A DNA stretch of 64,000 nucleotides. Source: Streptomyces sp. SID13031 (GTDB lineage: Bacteria > Actinomycetota > Actinomycetes > Propionibacteriales > Kribbellaceae). A program made the position numbers and the translations under genes. Each line of letters starts with the position of its first letter. The first letter of the stretch is position 1. Under the pieces are notes generated by a model, which was given only the letters and a program-made list of their open reading frames with translations, did not search any database and had not been told where the DNA came from. Where the stretch lies: the NCBI RefSeq assembly GCF_010548305.1, contig NZ_JAAGLV010000006.1, forward strand, positions 124,001 through 188,000, given 5' to 3'. This document shows, piece after piece, positions 43,527 through 51,813 of the stretch.

Positions 43527-44653
43527 CCCGCGTCCCGGGCCAGTCTGTGCATCAACGTGAGGGCCGCGCCGGCGCCCTCGTCACCACCGGCCAAGGCCTG
43601 ACGCAACTCCTCCATCGCGGCGCGCGCGGGCCCGCTCAACTGCAACGCATCCAGGTCGGCCGCGTCGGGAGCCGGCCGGACCGTCCAGAACTTCGCCCAT
43701 CGCTCGACGCTGGCGAAGACCTCGCCCTGCGCGTCGACCATCGCGTCCAGCCGGCTCAGCAGCGGCAATGGCAACGACCCGTCGGCGGCGAGCCGGACAT
43801 ACGTCCGCTCCTTCTCCGGCAGCTCGGCGAAGAAATCCTCCAGCGCGGTCAGCGACTCCTCGTCGTACAGCTCCGCGTGGTGCTCGACCATGTGCCAGGC
43901 GCCGACCCGGATCGGCTCGACCTCGATGGACTTGGCGCCGAGCGTCACCTTGAGCACGTTGCCCGGATGCGTCTCCTCGGGCGCGGTGACCTCCTGTGTC
44001 CCGGAGAACCAGATCCGCTCGGTCACCTCGGTCGTCGAGTGCCGGTCACCCAGGCCGACATACTGCAACCGGCCATCGGCGACAGCTGCTTCGAGCGCCA
44101 CCTGGTCGATCGTCGGTACGTCGGACATGCCGCCGCTGAGGCTGGTCAGTTGCCCATGCGCGAGCAGGATCCGCTTCGTCCCGGCGGGCGCGGGCTTCAG
44201 CTCGGCGTACCCGGGAGCGGCCGGGTCCGAGACTGGCCGGCGGGAACGCCAGGGCGCGCCGACGATCTCGACACCCGGGACGATCTCGATCGGCGAACTG
44301 CCGGTCACGACGACGACGTGGTCGGGCGCGTGGCCGGACCACTGCGCCGACGACCAGAGCGAGCCCGGCTCGAGCGCGTCGTGGTTGCCCGGCAGCAGCA
44401 CCACCGGCACCTCGATCCGCTTCAGCGCTTCACAAGCACGCAAGATCGTCTGCCGCTCGACCTGGTTGTGCTCGAACACGTCCCCGGTGACGACCACGAA
44501 GGCCGCCCCGGTCTCCTTGGCGACGTCCCCGATCCGCATGACGGCGTCCAGCCGCGCCTGGGCCCACCGAGCCTGACCGTCCGGCCCCAGGAACCGGCGC
44601 ATCATGCCCAGCTGCCAGTCCGAGCTGTGCAGGAAGGTGATCGAGTCATTCAT
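43523..44653 (-). CDS. Metallophosphoesterase (SbcD/Mre11-like nuclease)
   Basis: 376 residues. The Mre11-type phosphoesterase motifs are in order: FLHSSDWQLG, VVTGDVFEHN, LLPGNHDALEP, RILLAHGQ and VGLGDRHS. These hold two metal ions. The last has Asp-Arg-His where most SbcD proteins have Gly-His-x-His, a small variation. It is translationally coupled to the SMC-like ATPase gene, whose product should gate the nuclease. Together they form an MR-like complex of the actinobacterial type that is distinct from canonical SbcCD. Confidence 0.88.
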   Translation of the reverse strand: MNDSITFLHSSDWQLGMMRRFLGPDGQARWAQARLDAVMRIGDVAKETGAAFVVVTGDVFEHNQVERQTILRACEALKRIEVPVVLLPGNHDALEPGSLWSSAQWSGHAPDHVVVVTGSSPIEIVPGVEIVGAPWRSRRPVSDPAAPGYAELKPAPAGTKRILLAHGQLTSLSGGMSDVPTIDQVALEAAVADGRLQYVGLGDRHSTTEVTERIWFSGTQEVTAPEETHPGNVLKVTLGAKSIEVEPIRVGAWHMVEHHAELYDEESLTALEDFFAELPEKERTYVRLAADGSLPLPLLSRLDAMVDAQGEVFASVERWAKFWTVRPAPDAADLDALQLSGPARAAMEELRQALAGGDEGAGAALTLMHRLARDAG

Positions 44654-44780
44654 CGCGCGAGAACGCTAACCCGGCCCGCTCGCCAGCACCCAATCAACAC
44701 ACCCACAACCCACCGACTGCCCGCCATGCGAACACCCAAATCCAGTTGAAGCGGCCGCCGGGGGTCGCGAGGATCACTGG

Positions 44781-45338
44781 ATGGACATCTATCTCGAGAG
44801 TCAGCGGCTCGTACTGCGGCGGTTCACCGGGGCTGATGTCGAGTTGCTGGTGGAGTTGGACGCCGATGTCGAGGTGATGCGGTACCTGACCGGGGAGCCG
44901 ACGCCGCGGGAGGAGGTCGAGCGGAAGGTGTTGCCCGAGATCCTCGCGCGGTACGAGACGCATCCGGGGCTGGGGACGTTCGCGGCGCACGAGAAGTCGA
45001 GTGGAGCGTTCGTGGGGTGGTTCGGGTTGCAGCCGACCGGTGAGGCCGGCACGGTCGACGTGGGGTACCGGTTGAATCGCCCGGCGTGGGGTCGGGGGTA
45101 TGCGACCGAGGGCACCCGCGCGCTGATCGACGAGGCGTTCGGCGGGCTCGGGATGGACCGGGTGGTGGCCGACACGATGGCGGTCAACACGAGGTCCCGG
45201 CGGGTGATGGTGAAGTCGGGGCTGCGGTTCGTGCGGGTCTTCCACGTGCACTTCGACGAGCCGCTGCCGGGGACGGAGTACGGCGAGGTCGAGTACGCGA
45301 TCGACCGGAGTACCTGGGAAGCTGCCTCCCTGAGATGA
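44781..45338 (+). CDS. GNAT-family N-acetyltransferase (RimJ/RimL type)
   Basis: 185 residues with the GNAT fold: LESQRLVLRRFTGADVELLVEL at the start, then the acetyl-CoA loop region VGYRLNRPAWGRGYATEGTRALIDEAFGGLGMDRVVADTMAVNTRSRRVMVKSGLRF. This order is typical of the RimJ/RimL group, which acetylates protein N-termini or small amines. Acceptor unknown. It precedes the HAD gene by 7 bp and is probably co-transcribed with it. Confidence 0.88.
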   Translation: MDIYLESQRLVLRRFTGADVELLVELDADVEVMRYLTGEPTPREEVERKVLPEILARYETHPGLGTFAAHEKSSGAFVGWFGLQPTGEAGTVDVGYRLNRPAWGRGYATEGTRALIDEAFGGLGMDRVVADTMAVNTRSRRVMVKSGLRFVRVFHVHFDEPLPGTEYGEVEYAIDRSTWEAASLR

Positions 45339-45345
45339 TGCAGTC

Positions 45346-45843
45346 GTGCCTGACGATCAACGCCCGTACGCCGTACTGGACATCGACGCGACCTTGTCCG
45401 ACACCAGTCAGCGGATCAAGTTCCTGGACCGGAAACCCAAGGACTGGGACTCGTTCTTCGCGCACGCCAAGGACGACGCCGTCCTGGACGAAGGGTTCAC
45501 GGTCGCGACGACGCTGGCCGCGGACCACGAGATCGTCTACCTGACCGGGCGGCCCGAGCGGCTGCGGCGGGACACGGTGAAGTGGTTCAAGGACAACGGC
45601 TTCCCCGAGGGCAAGCTGCTGATGCGCGGCAACAACGACCGGCGCCCATCGGCGACGATGAAGCTCGCCCGGCTCAGGACGCTCGCGCAGGAACGCCGGG
45701 TCGCGGTACTGGTCGATGACGACGTGAAGGTCTGCGCCGCGGCCGAGAAGGCCGGCTACACAGTGATGAGGGCCGACTGGGGACTCGATGCCGAGACCCA
45801 GCCGACCCTCTTCGAAGCCCAGGAAACCGAGGGTCGCACCTGA
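45346..45843 (+). CDS. HAD-family phosphatase (polynucleotide-kinase 3'-phosphatase-like)
   Basis: 165 residues from a GTG. HAD motif I is AVLDIDATLSDTSQR, with both aspartates; the usual DxDGTL/DIDGVL has glycine where this has alanine. Motif II is VYLTGRPERLR, and motif III/IV is RVAVLVDDDVKVCAAAEKAGY. The LTGRP motif and overall form resemble the phosphatase half of T4-type polynucleotide kinase. It removes phosphate from an unknown substrate, possibly nucleic-acid 3' ends. A 20-bp perfect hairpin follows. Confidence 0.8.
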   Translation: MPDDQRPYAVLDIDATLSDTSQRIKFLDRKPKDWDSFFAHAKDDAVLDEGFTVATTLAADHEIVYLTGRPERLRRDTVKWFKDNGFPEGKLLMRGNNDRRPSATMKLARLRTLAQERRVAVLVDDDVKVCAAAEKAGYTVMRADWGLDAETQPTLFEAQETEGRT

Positions 45844-45848
45844 CCCCT

Positions 45849-45903
45849 CGCTTACGTCCGAAGAAGTGGCGAGACGTCATGCACACTTCTTCGGACGTAA
45901 GCG
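45849..45903. terminator. Long perfect inverted repeat between convergent genes
   Basis: The 20-bp arm CGCTTACGTCCGAAGAAGTG (45849-45868) is perfectly matched by 45884-45903, with a 15-base loop. It starts 6 bp after the HAD stop and ends 5 bp before the stop of the convergent binding-protein gene. The position says bidirectional terminator. The length, and an arm less GC-rich than the other terminators here, are unusual and leave open a mobile-element remnant. Confidence 0.65.
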
Positions 45904-45907
45904 TCCT

Positions 45908-47584
45908 TTACTTGCTCAGGCCGACGATCAGCACGTTCGGGTAGGGCGGGTAGGACGGCAGGTAGAAGTTCTGCACCTTGGAACCGTGCAGGAACGCGTT
46001 CCGGGCGTAGATCAGCGGGACGATCGGTGCGTCGGCCATGATCTGCTTGTCCAGCGCACCCCAGGCCGAGGCGGCCTTGGCCTTGTCGCCCTCCGCGGTC
46101 GCTGCCTGGATCGCGGCATCCACCGTCGGGTTCGAGTAGCGCGACTGGTTGTACCCGCCGTTGCCGATCTCGGAGGTGCCGAACAGCGGCTGGATGTTGC
46201 CGAGCGCGCTCGGGAAGTCCGGCAGCCAGCTCGACACCGTCAGGTCGTAGTCACCCTTGGCGCCGGTGGTCAGGTCGAACAGCGGGTCCGACTCGTACGG
46301 CTTGATCGTGACCGTGATGCCGGCCCGCTTCAGGCCCTGCTGGATCGCCTGCGCCACGCTGAGCCCGACGGGAGTGTTGGCGGCGGCGAAGACGAGGTTG
46401 AGGTTGGTCACCCCGGCCGCGGTGAGCATCGACTTGGCCTTCTCCGGGTCACCCTGCGGAGCGGTCGGGTACAGGTCGTACTTGCTGTAGCCCTCAATCC
46501 CGGGCGTGATCAGCGTGGTCGCGATCTCGCCACCGAACTCCGGCCCGCCCTCGGCGACCTGGACGGCCTGCTTGTCGACGGCGTACTGGATCGCCTTGCG
46601 GACCTCGGGGTTCGACAGGCCCGGGCGCTTGTTGTTCAGCGCCAGGTATTCCAGCGCACCCGACGGGGAGGTCGCGACGCGGGCCTTGACGGCCGGGTTG
46701 CTGGTCACGGTCGGGATCAGCGCGGCCGGGATCGAGGTACCAGAGGTGGCGGCATTCTTGTCGTCACCGGAGTCGGCGATCAGCCGCTGGTTGACGACGT
46801 CGGGCTGGAGGCCCATGTCGAACACGATCGAGTCCGGCAGACCGGTCCGGGCCTCGTCGGTGGACTTGTCCCAGCCCGGGTTGCGCTCCAGTTCGAGCTT
46901 CGAGCCCGGGGCGTACGACTTGACCTGGTACGGGCCGCTGGCGGCCGGCTTCTCGCCGTAGTGCGACGGGTCCGTGTCGGCCTTCTTCGGCACCGGCGAG
47001 AAGGCCGGCATGCTGACGATCCACGGCCAGTCACCGAACGGCTTGTTCAGCTTGAACACGATGGTGGTCGCATTCGGCGTCTCGATCGACGCGAGTTCCT
47101 GGTTCTTGTACGGACCGGTGTACTTGTCACCGCCGATCAGCAGCGACTTGTGGTAGCCGAGGCCGCCGGACAGCTCGGGCGCGAACGACCGCTCGATGCC
47201 GTACTTGATGTCGGCGGCAACGATCGGCGAACCGTCGGCGTACTTCAGGTTCGGCTTCAGCTTGTACGTCCAGGTCTTGCCGCCGTCGCTGGCCTGACCG
47301 GTGTCGGTCGCCAGGTCCGGTACGACCTCGGTGGCCTTGTCCGGGGAGGTCTTCCACGAGGTGAGACCGCGCATGACCAGGTGCAGCGTGCTGATCCCGA
47401 GGTTCTGGCTCTTGGCCGGATCCAGGTTGATCTCCTTGCTGGTGCTGAGCAGGTGGAGGGCGCCACCTTGCTCGGCCGCGGCGCTGCTGCCACTACTCGG
47501 AGCAGTCTTGTCATTAGCGTTGCAGGCGGACACGGCCAAAGCCAGTACGGCCGCGGCTGCGAACGCTCGGGTAGTGCGTTTCAT
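45908..47584 (-). CDS. Oligopeptide/dipeptide ABC transporter substrate-binding lipoprotein
   Basis: 558 residues, family 5 solute-binding protein. The N-terminus is a lipoprotein signal (AAAAVLALAVSAC). Family landmarks include GGALHLLSTSKEINLDPAKSQNLG, PDLATDTGQASDGGKTWTYKLKPNLKYADGSPIVAADIKYGIERSF and GSGPYQVKSY-like AASGPYQVKSYAPG. It binds peptides or other ligands outside the cell. It is the last gene of a five-gene minus-strand operon, and its start overlaps the preceding ATPase gene (ATGA). Confidence 0.92.
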   Translation of the reverse strand: MKRTTRAFAAAAVLALAVSACNANDKTAPSSGSSAAAEQGGALHLLSTSKEINLDPAKSQNLGISTLHLVMRGLTSWKTSPDKATEVVPDLATDTGQASDGGKTWTYKLKPNLKYADGSPIVAADIKYGIERSFAPELSGGLGYHKSLLIGGDKYTGPYKNQELASIETPNATTIVFKLNKPFGDWPWIVSMPAFSPVPKKADTDPSHYGEKPAASGPYQVKSYAPGSKLELERNPGWDKSTDEARTGLPDSIVFDMGLQPDVVNQRLIADSGDDKNAATSGTSIPAALIPTVTSNPAVKARVATSPSGALEYLALNNKRPGLSNPEVRKAIQYAVDKQAVQVAEGGPEFGGEIATTLITPGIEGYSKYDLYPTAPQGDPEKAKSMLTAAGVTNLNLVFAAANTPVGLSVAQAIQQGLKRAGITVTIKPYESDPLFDLTTGAKGDYDLTVSSWLPDFPSALGNIQPLFGTSEIGNGGYNQSRYSNPTVDAAIQAATAEGDKAKAASAWGALDKQIMADAPIVPLIYARNAFLHGSKVQNFYLPSYPPYPNVLIVGLSK

Positions 47585-48612
47585 GGTGTCCTCTCAGACA
47601 AAGGGGGGTTCGAGAGTTCAAGAGGGGTTGGCGGTTCCGGAAAGTAGCAGGCGACCCGATGGGTGCCTCCGGCAACTGGTTCCAGTACCGGCCGAGTGGT
47701 CGCACAGACGTCCTCGGCCTTGTAGCACCGGGTCCGGAACGGGCACCCGGACGGCGGGTCGATCGGCGTCGGGACATCGCCGGTCAACACGATCCGGTCC
47801 CGGACTGCGCCGGGATCGGGGACTGGTACCGCGGACAGCAGCGCCCGCGTGTATGGATGCGCCGGGGACGAGTACACCTCGGCCGCCGGGCCTTCTTCGA
47901 CGATCGTGCCGAGGTACATCACCGCGAGCCGGTCGGCCACCTGACGGACGACGGCCAGGTCGTGAGCGACCAGCACGTAGGACAGGCCGAGCTCGTCCTT
48001 CAGATCGGCCAGCAGGTTCAGCACCTGCGCCTGGACCGAGACGTCGAGCGCGGAGACCGGCTCGTCGCAGATCAGCAGATCAGGCTTCACGGCAAGGGCT
48101 CTCGCGATCCCGATCCGCTGCCGCTGACCACCCGAGAACTCGTGCGGATAGCGCTCGAGATGTTCCGCGGAAAGACCCACCTGGCTGAGCAGCTCGACCA
48201 GCTGCGCGCGGCTCGGGCGGATCCCCTGCGCCTTGAACGGAGTGGTGAGGATCGTGCCGACAGACTGCCGCGGGTTGAGCGAGGCCTGCGGGTCCTGGAA
48301 GACCATCTGGATCTTCCGGCGGACCGGGCGAAGCCTGCGACCGCGCAACCTGGTGACGTCCTGACCGGCGATCGACACCCGGCCCGCGGTCGGGTCGAGG
48401 AGTCGCGTCGAGAGCCTGGCCAGCGTGGACTTGCCCGATCCCGACTCACCGACCAGTCCGACGGTCTCGCCACGGCGGACGATCAGGTCGACGCCGTCGA
48501 CGGCCTTCACCGACTGCGACTTCTGCCATGGCGCGGTACCGAGCTGGAAGTACTTCTTGACGCCATCGAGGCGGAGCAGTTCGTCCGACCCGGCTGGTTT
48601 CGGCTCGGTCAT
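47581..48612 (-). CDS. Peptide ABC transporter ATP-binding protein, OppF/DppF type
   Basis: 343 residues from the ATG at 48612, which overlaps the OppD-type stop. Walker A GESGSGKST, signature FSGGQRQRIGIARAL, Walker B LLICDEPVSALD and H-loop LVAHDL are intact. The C-terminal oligopeptide-transporter extension carries a cysteine cluster (SGCPFRTRCYKAEDVC, later CYFPE), as in DppD/DppF proteins where it may bind an iron-sulfur cluster. It powers the importer with its OppD partner. Confidence 0.92.
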   Translation of the reverse strand: MTEPKPAGSDELLRLDGVKKYFQLGTAPWQKSQSVKAVDGVDLIVRRGETVGLVGESGSGKSTLARLSTRLLDPTAGRVSIAGQDVTRLRGRRLRPVRRKIQMVFQDPQASLNPRQSVGTILTTPFKAQGIRPSRAQLVELLSQVGLSAEHLERYPHEFSGGQRQRIGIARALAVKPDLLICDEPVSALDVSVQAQVLNLLADLKDELGLSYVLVAHDLAVVRQVADRLAVMYLGTIVEEGPAAEVYSSPAHPYTRALLSAVPVPDPGAVRDRIVLTGDVPTPIDPPSGCPFRTRCYKAEDVCATTRPVLEPVAGGTHRVACYFPEPPTPLELSNPPLSERTP

Positions 48613-49610
48613 AGCGCGGCCTCCGGTCGGCGGCCGAGATGGCAGGCGGCCTCGTGATAGCCCTCGCCGGGCCTCGGGGTGAGCTCGGGGCGCTCGGTGA
48701 CGCATCGCTCCCCCACCTGGCTCGCGTATGCACAGCGCGGCTGGAACGCACAGCCGGTCTTGATCGAACCCGGCGACGGCGGGCTGCCGGGGATCGTCGT
48801 CAGCCGGTGCCGCGGCGGTACGTCGACCCTCGGCATCGCGCCGAGCAACCCGAGGCTGTAGGGATGGGCCGCGCGGTAGAAGAGGTCCTTCACCGAACCA
48901 TGCTCGGCCGCGCGACCGGCGTACATGACCAGGACGTCGTCGGCGACCTCCGCGACCACACCGAGGTCGTGCGAGATCAGTACGAGCGCAGTACCGAACT
49001 CCTTCTGTACGTCCTCGAGCAGCCGCATGATCTGGGCCTGCACGGTGACGTCGAGCGCTGTCGTCGGCTCATCCGCGATCAGCACCTTGGGATCGTTGAT
49101 CAGCGCCATCGCGATCACGACGCGCTGCCGCATCCCACCCGAGAACTCGTGCGGGTAGTCCTTGGCCCGGGCCTTGGCCGACGGGATGCCGACCAGATCG
49201 AGCATCCGGACGGCCCGCTCGAAAGCTTCTTTCTTGGAGACAGCGTGATGCAGCCGGTACGCCTCGGCGACCTGCCAGCCGACGGAGTAGTACGGGTTGA
49301 GCGCGGACAGCGCGTCCTGGAAGACGAGCGCGATGTCGTTGCCGCGGATCTTGCGCAGCTCGTCGTTGGGAAGTCCGACCAGCTCGCGGCCGTCGAGCAG
49401 CACCTCCCCCGTGAGGTCGGCGTTGCTGGGCAGCAGACCCATCACCGCTGCCGACGAGACGCTCTTGCCCGAGCCGGACTCGCCGACGATCGCGAGCGTC
49501 TTCCCGGCCGCGACCGCGAAGTCGATCCCGGCCACCGCCGGCACCGGGCCGCCCTCGGTCTGGAAGGTGACGTGCAGGTCGTGGACCTCGAGCACAGGAT
49601 TCTCAGCCAC
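48609..49610 (-). CDS. Peptide ABC transporter ATP-binding protein, OppD/DppD type
   Basis: 333 residues. Walker A GESGSGKSV, signature FSGGMRQRVVIAMAL, Walker B VLIADEPTTALD and H-loop ISHDLGVV. The C-terminal cysteine-bearing extension reads KTGCAFQPRCAYASQVGERC. It pairs with the OppF-type ATPase encoded next, overlapping it by 4 bases and overlapping the permease gene upstream by 8. Confidence 0.92.
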   Translation of the reverse strand: MAENPVLEVHDLHVTFQTEGGPVPAVAGIDFAVAAGKTLAIVGESGSGKSVSSAAVMGLLPSNADLTGEVLLDGRELVGLPNDELRKIRGNDIALVFQDALSALNPYYSVGWQVAEAYRLHHAVSKKEAFERAVRMLDLVGIPSAKARAKDYPHEFSGGMRQRVVIAMALINDPKVLIADEPTTALDVTVQAQIMRLLEDVQKEFGTALVLISHDLGVVAEVADDVLVMYAGRAAEHGSVKDLFYRAAHPYSLGLLGAMPRVDVPPRHRLTTIPGSPPSPGSIKTGCAFQPRCAYASQVGERCVTERPELTPRPGEGYHEAACHLGRRPEAAL

Positions 49611-50601
49611 GGGTCACCCTCGGATCCAGTACGCCGTGCAGAAGGTCCACCACCAGATTCGCCAGGATCACCAGGAACGCCGAGAACAGCGTCACGCCGA
49701 CCACCACCGCCACGTCGAGCTGGCCGACGCCGCTGATCAGCAACTCGCCCAGGCCCTGCATGCTGAACACCTTCTCGGTCAGGATCGCGCCGCCGAGCAG
49801 GCCACCGAGATCCAGCCCGAAGATCGTCACGATCGGCACCAGCACGCCGCGGATCCCGTGCACGAAGACCACTCTGCGCTCGCCCGCACCCTTGGCACGG
49901 GCGGTGGTGACGTGATCGAGGTTCATCTCTTCCAGCATCTGCGACCGCGAGAGCCTGATGTACGACGCTGCCTGGAGCATCGCCAGGACCAGCCAGGGGG
50001 TGACCAGGTGCCAGGCCCAGTCGAGCGGGTTCTCGGTGAACGGCACGTAGCCGTTCACCGGCACCATGTTCAGCCAGAAGCCGAAGACCAGGATCGCCAG
50101 CAGCCCGACCAGGAACGACGGCGCGGCGATGCCGAACAGCGCGATCCCGACGGCGATCCGGTCGAACAACTTGCCACGCCGCAGCGCCGCGCCGATGCCG
50201 AGCGACACCCCGAAGGGAAGCCAGAGCACCGCCGCGCCGAGCGCGATCGACGCGGTGATCGGGAGCCGGTCGAGGATCAAAGTGGTGACCGGGCGGGCCA
50301 GCGGGAACGAGTAGCCGAAGCAGGGTGCGTCGCAGTGCACCGCGGCGCTGCCCTCACCGAAGGTCCGGCCGGCCACGATGCCCTTGAGGAAGTGCAGGTA
50401 CTGCTGCATGACGGTCTGGTCCAGCTGCATGAAGTGCCGCGCCCGGGCCAGCAGGTCCGGCGTACAGGGTTTGCCGCAGGCGAGCCGGGCCGGATCGGCC
50501 GGCAGGGCGTAGAAGATGAGGTAGACGGCCAGACTGAGGGCGAGCAGCACCAGGATGGTGGAGAACAGCCGACGGGTCAGGAACCAGGCGAAGTCGAGCA
50601 T
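49603..50601 (-). CDS. Peptide ABC transporter permease, DppB type
   Basis: 332 residues. The DppB start is typical (FLTRRLFSTILVLLALSLAVYLIFYALPADPARLACGKPCTPDLL), and the EAA coupling loop is RLSRSQMLEEMNLDHVTTARAKGAGERRVVFVHGIRG. The external loop after the first helix has two cysteine pairs (CGKPC and CDAPC), which may form disulfides. The ATG shares its A with the stop of the DppC-type gene. Confidence 0.92.
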   Translation of the reverse strand: MLDFAWFLTRRLFSTILVLLALSLAVYLIFYALPADPARLACGKPCTPDLLARARHFMQLDQTVMQQYLHFLKGIVAGRTFGEGSAAVHCDAPCFGYSFPLARPVTTLILDRLPITASIALGAAVLWLPFGVSLGIGAALRRGKLFDRIAVGIALFGIAAPSFLVGLLAILVFGFWLNMVPVNGYVPFTENPLDWAWHLVTPWLVLAMLQAASYIRLSRSQMLEEMNLDHVTTARAKGAGERRVVFVHGIRGVLVPIVTIFGLDLGGLLGGAILTEKVFSMQGLGELLISGVGQLDVAVVVGVTLFSAFLVILANLVVDLLHGVLDPRVTRG

Positions 50602-51530
50602 CAGATCGCCCTCCGCAGCCGGACGTCGAACGCATCCCGGACACCGTCACCGAGCAGGACGAACCCGAGCACGGCGATGAAGAGCATCGCGCCGGGGAAG
50701 GCCAGGAACCACGGGTCGGCGCCGGTGTAGACCCAGACGATCGAGTCGGAGATCGACCGGCCGAGGCTCGGTGTCGGCGGCGCCACCCCGACGCCGAGGA
50801 ACGACAGCGCCGCCTCGGACGTGATCACCGCCGGCAGCGCCATCGTCGCGACGACCAGAATCGGGCCGACCAGGTTCGGCAGCAGCTCGCGGGTGATCAC
50901 ATGCCAGCCACTGCTGCCGACCGAGCGGGCCGCCTCGACGAACTCGCGGGTGACCAGCGACCGGGCCTGGCCGCGGATCAGCCGGGCGAGACCGGCCCAG
51001 CCGAACACGCTCAGCACCAGGATCAGCAGCAGCCAGCGCGGGAACCCGCTCGGCACGATGATGCCCAGCGCGATCATGAAGACCAGGCTCGGGAACCCGA
51101 AGAGGAAGTCGAGCAGCCGGGAAACGACCGCGTCGTACCAGCCGCCGAAGTACGCGGCGCTGATGCCGACCAGGGTGCCGAGCACCGTGGTGATGACGGT
51201 GACGACCACGGCGATGAACAGCGACGTCCGCAGGCCGAGGGCGACGATCGAGAACAGGTCACGACCGGTCAGCGGTTCGACCCCGAACCAGTGGTCGGCG
51301 CTGAGCCCGCCGACCGCGCCGCGCGGGGCGTTGCCGCGCGCCGGATCGAGCAGCCCGATGTTGTAGGTGTACGCATCCTGTCCGGCCAGTTTGACCAGCA
51401 GTGGCGCCGCGGCCGCGACCACCACCAGACCGAGCACAAGCAAGGCTCCCAGCCGTGCACTCCGGTCCCGTCGCAGGCGGCGAAGCGCCTGACGGGTCGG
51501 CGAGACGGCCGCGGCGACCGACGAACTCAC
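50601..51530 (-). CDS. Peptide ABC transporter permease, DppC type
   Basis: 309 residues from the GTG at 51530, which has AGGAG nine bases upstream; the frame opens at a TTG five codons earlier. DppC landmarks are FRRDRSARLGALLVLGLVVVAAAAPLL-like helix 1 and the coupling loop RLIRGQARSLVTREFVEAARSVGSSGWHVITRELLPN. It is the first gene of the operon dppC-B-D-F-A. The 190 bp upstream, before the terminator at 51721, must hold the promoter. Confidence 0.92.
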   Translation of the reverse strand: MSSSVAAAVSPTRQALRRLRRDRSARLGALLVLGLVVVAAAAPLLVKLAGQDAYTYNIGLLDPARGNAPRGAVGGLSADHWFGVEPLTGRDLFSIVALGLRTSLFIAVVVTVITTVLGTLVGISAAYFGGWYDAVVSRLLDFLFGFPSLVFMIALGIIVPSGFPRWLLLILVLSVFGWAGLARLIRGQARSLVTREFVEAARSVGSSGWHVITRELLPNLVGPILVVATMALPAVITSEAALSFLGVGVAPPTPSLGRSISDSIVWVYTGADPWFLAFPGAMLFIAVLGFVLLGDGVRDAFDVRLRRAI

Positions 51531-51720
51531 TAGCGCTCCTGACAACGATGGACTGAACCCAAGCCGAATGACGGTAGGCCAGAGTCTCCCACCGACACGT
51601 CACATCTTGAATGATGAGAATGTCAGTCCACGCACAAGGGTTTCGTCAAGCGCTTCGACCCCCTCCGTGACCAGCTCGTTGCACGCCGCCACCAGAACCA
51701 CCGTCTACCGCCACACGGCG

Positions 51721-51753
51721 ACCGCCCTCGGCGAAGTACTCGCTGAGGGCGGT
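51721..51753 (-). terminator. Terminator hairpin after the sigma/anti-sigma operon
   Basis: ACCGCCCTC (51721-51729) pairs with GAGGGCGGT (51745-51753); inner bases GCG/CGC extend the stem imperfectly. It lies 38 bp past the stop of the minus-strand gene at 51791. Confidence 0.65.
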
Positions 51754-51769
51754 TGAGTGGACGGCTTAG

Positions 51770-51813
51770 TCCTCGTCGATGAGTTGCCGGCTACTCCTCG
51801 TCGATGAGTTGCC
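51770..51813. repeat. 19-bp direct repeat duplicating the 3' end of a gene
   Basis: TCCTCGTCGATGAGTTGCC occurs at 51770-51788 and again at 51795-51813, a 25-bp offset. The second copy encodes the last residues (QLIDEE and stop region) of the gene ending at 51791. The first lies just past the stop, like a small tandem duplication. Confidence 0.8.

Noticed and set aside
45788..47647. Plus-strand open frame of 619 codons over the peptide-binding gene
   Set aside because: It is antisense to a clear lipoprotein binding protein; low-complexity, Val/Arg/Gly-rich, no ribosome site.
51568..51756. Small plus-strand frame (62 codons) before the sigma operon
   Set aside because: Ser/Thr-rich, no ribosome site, and it runs through the terminator hairpin at 51721.
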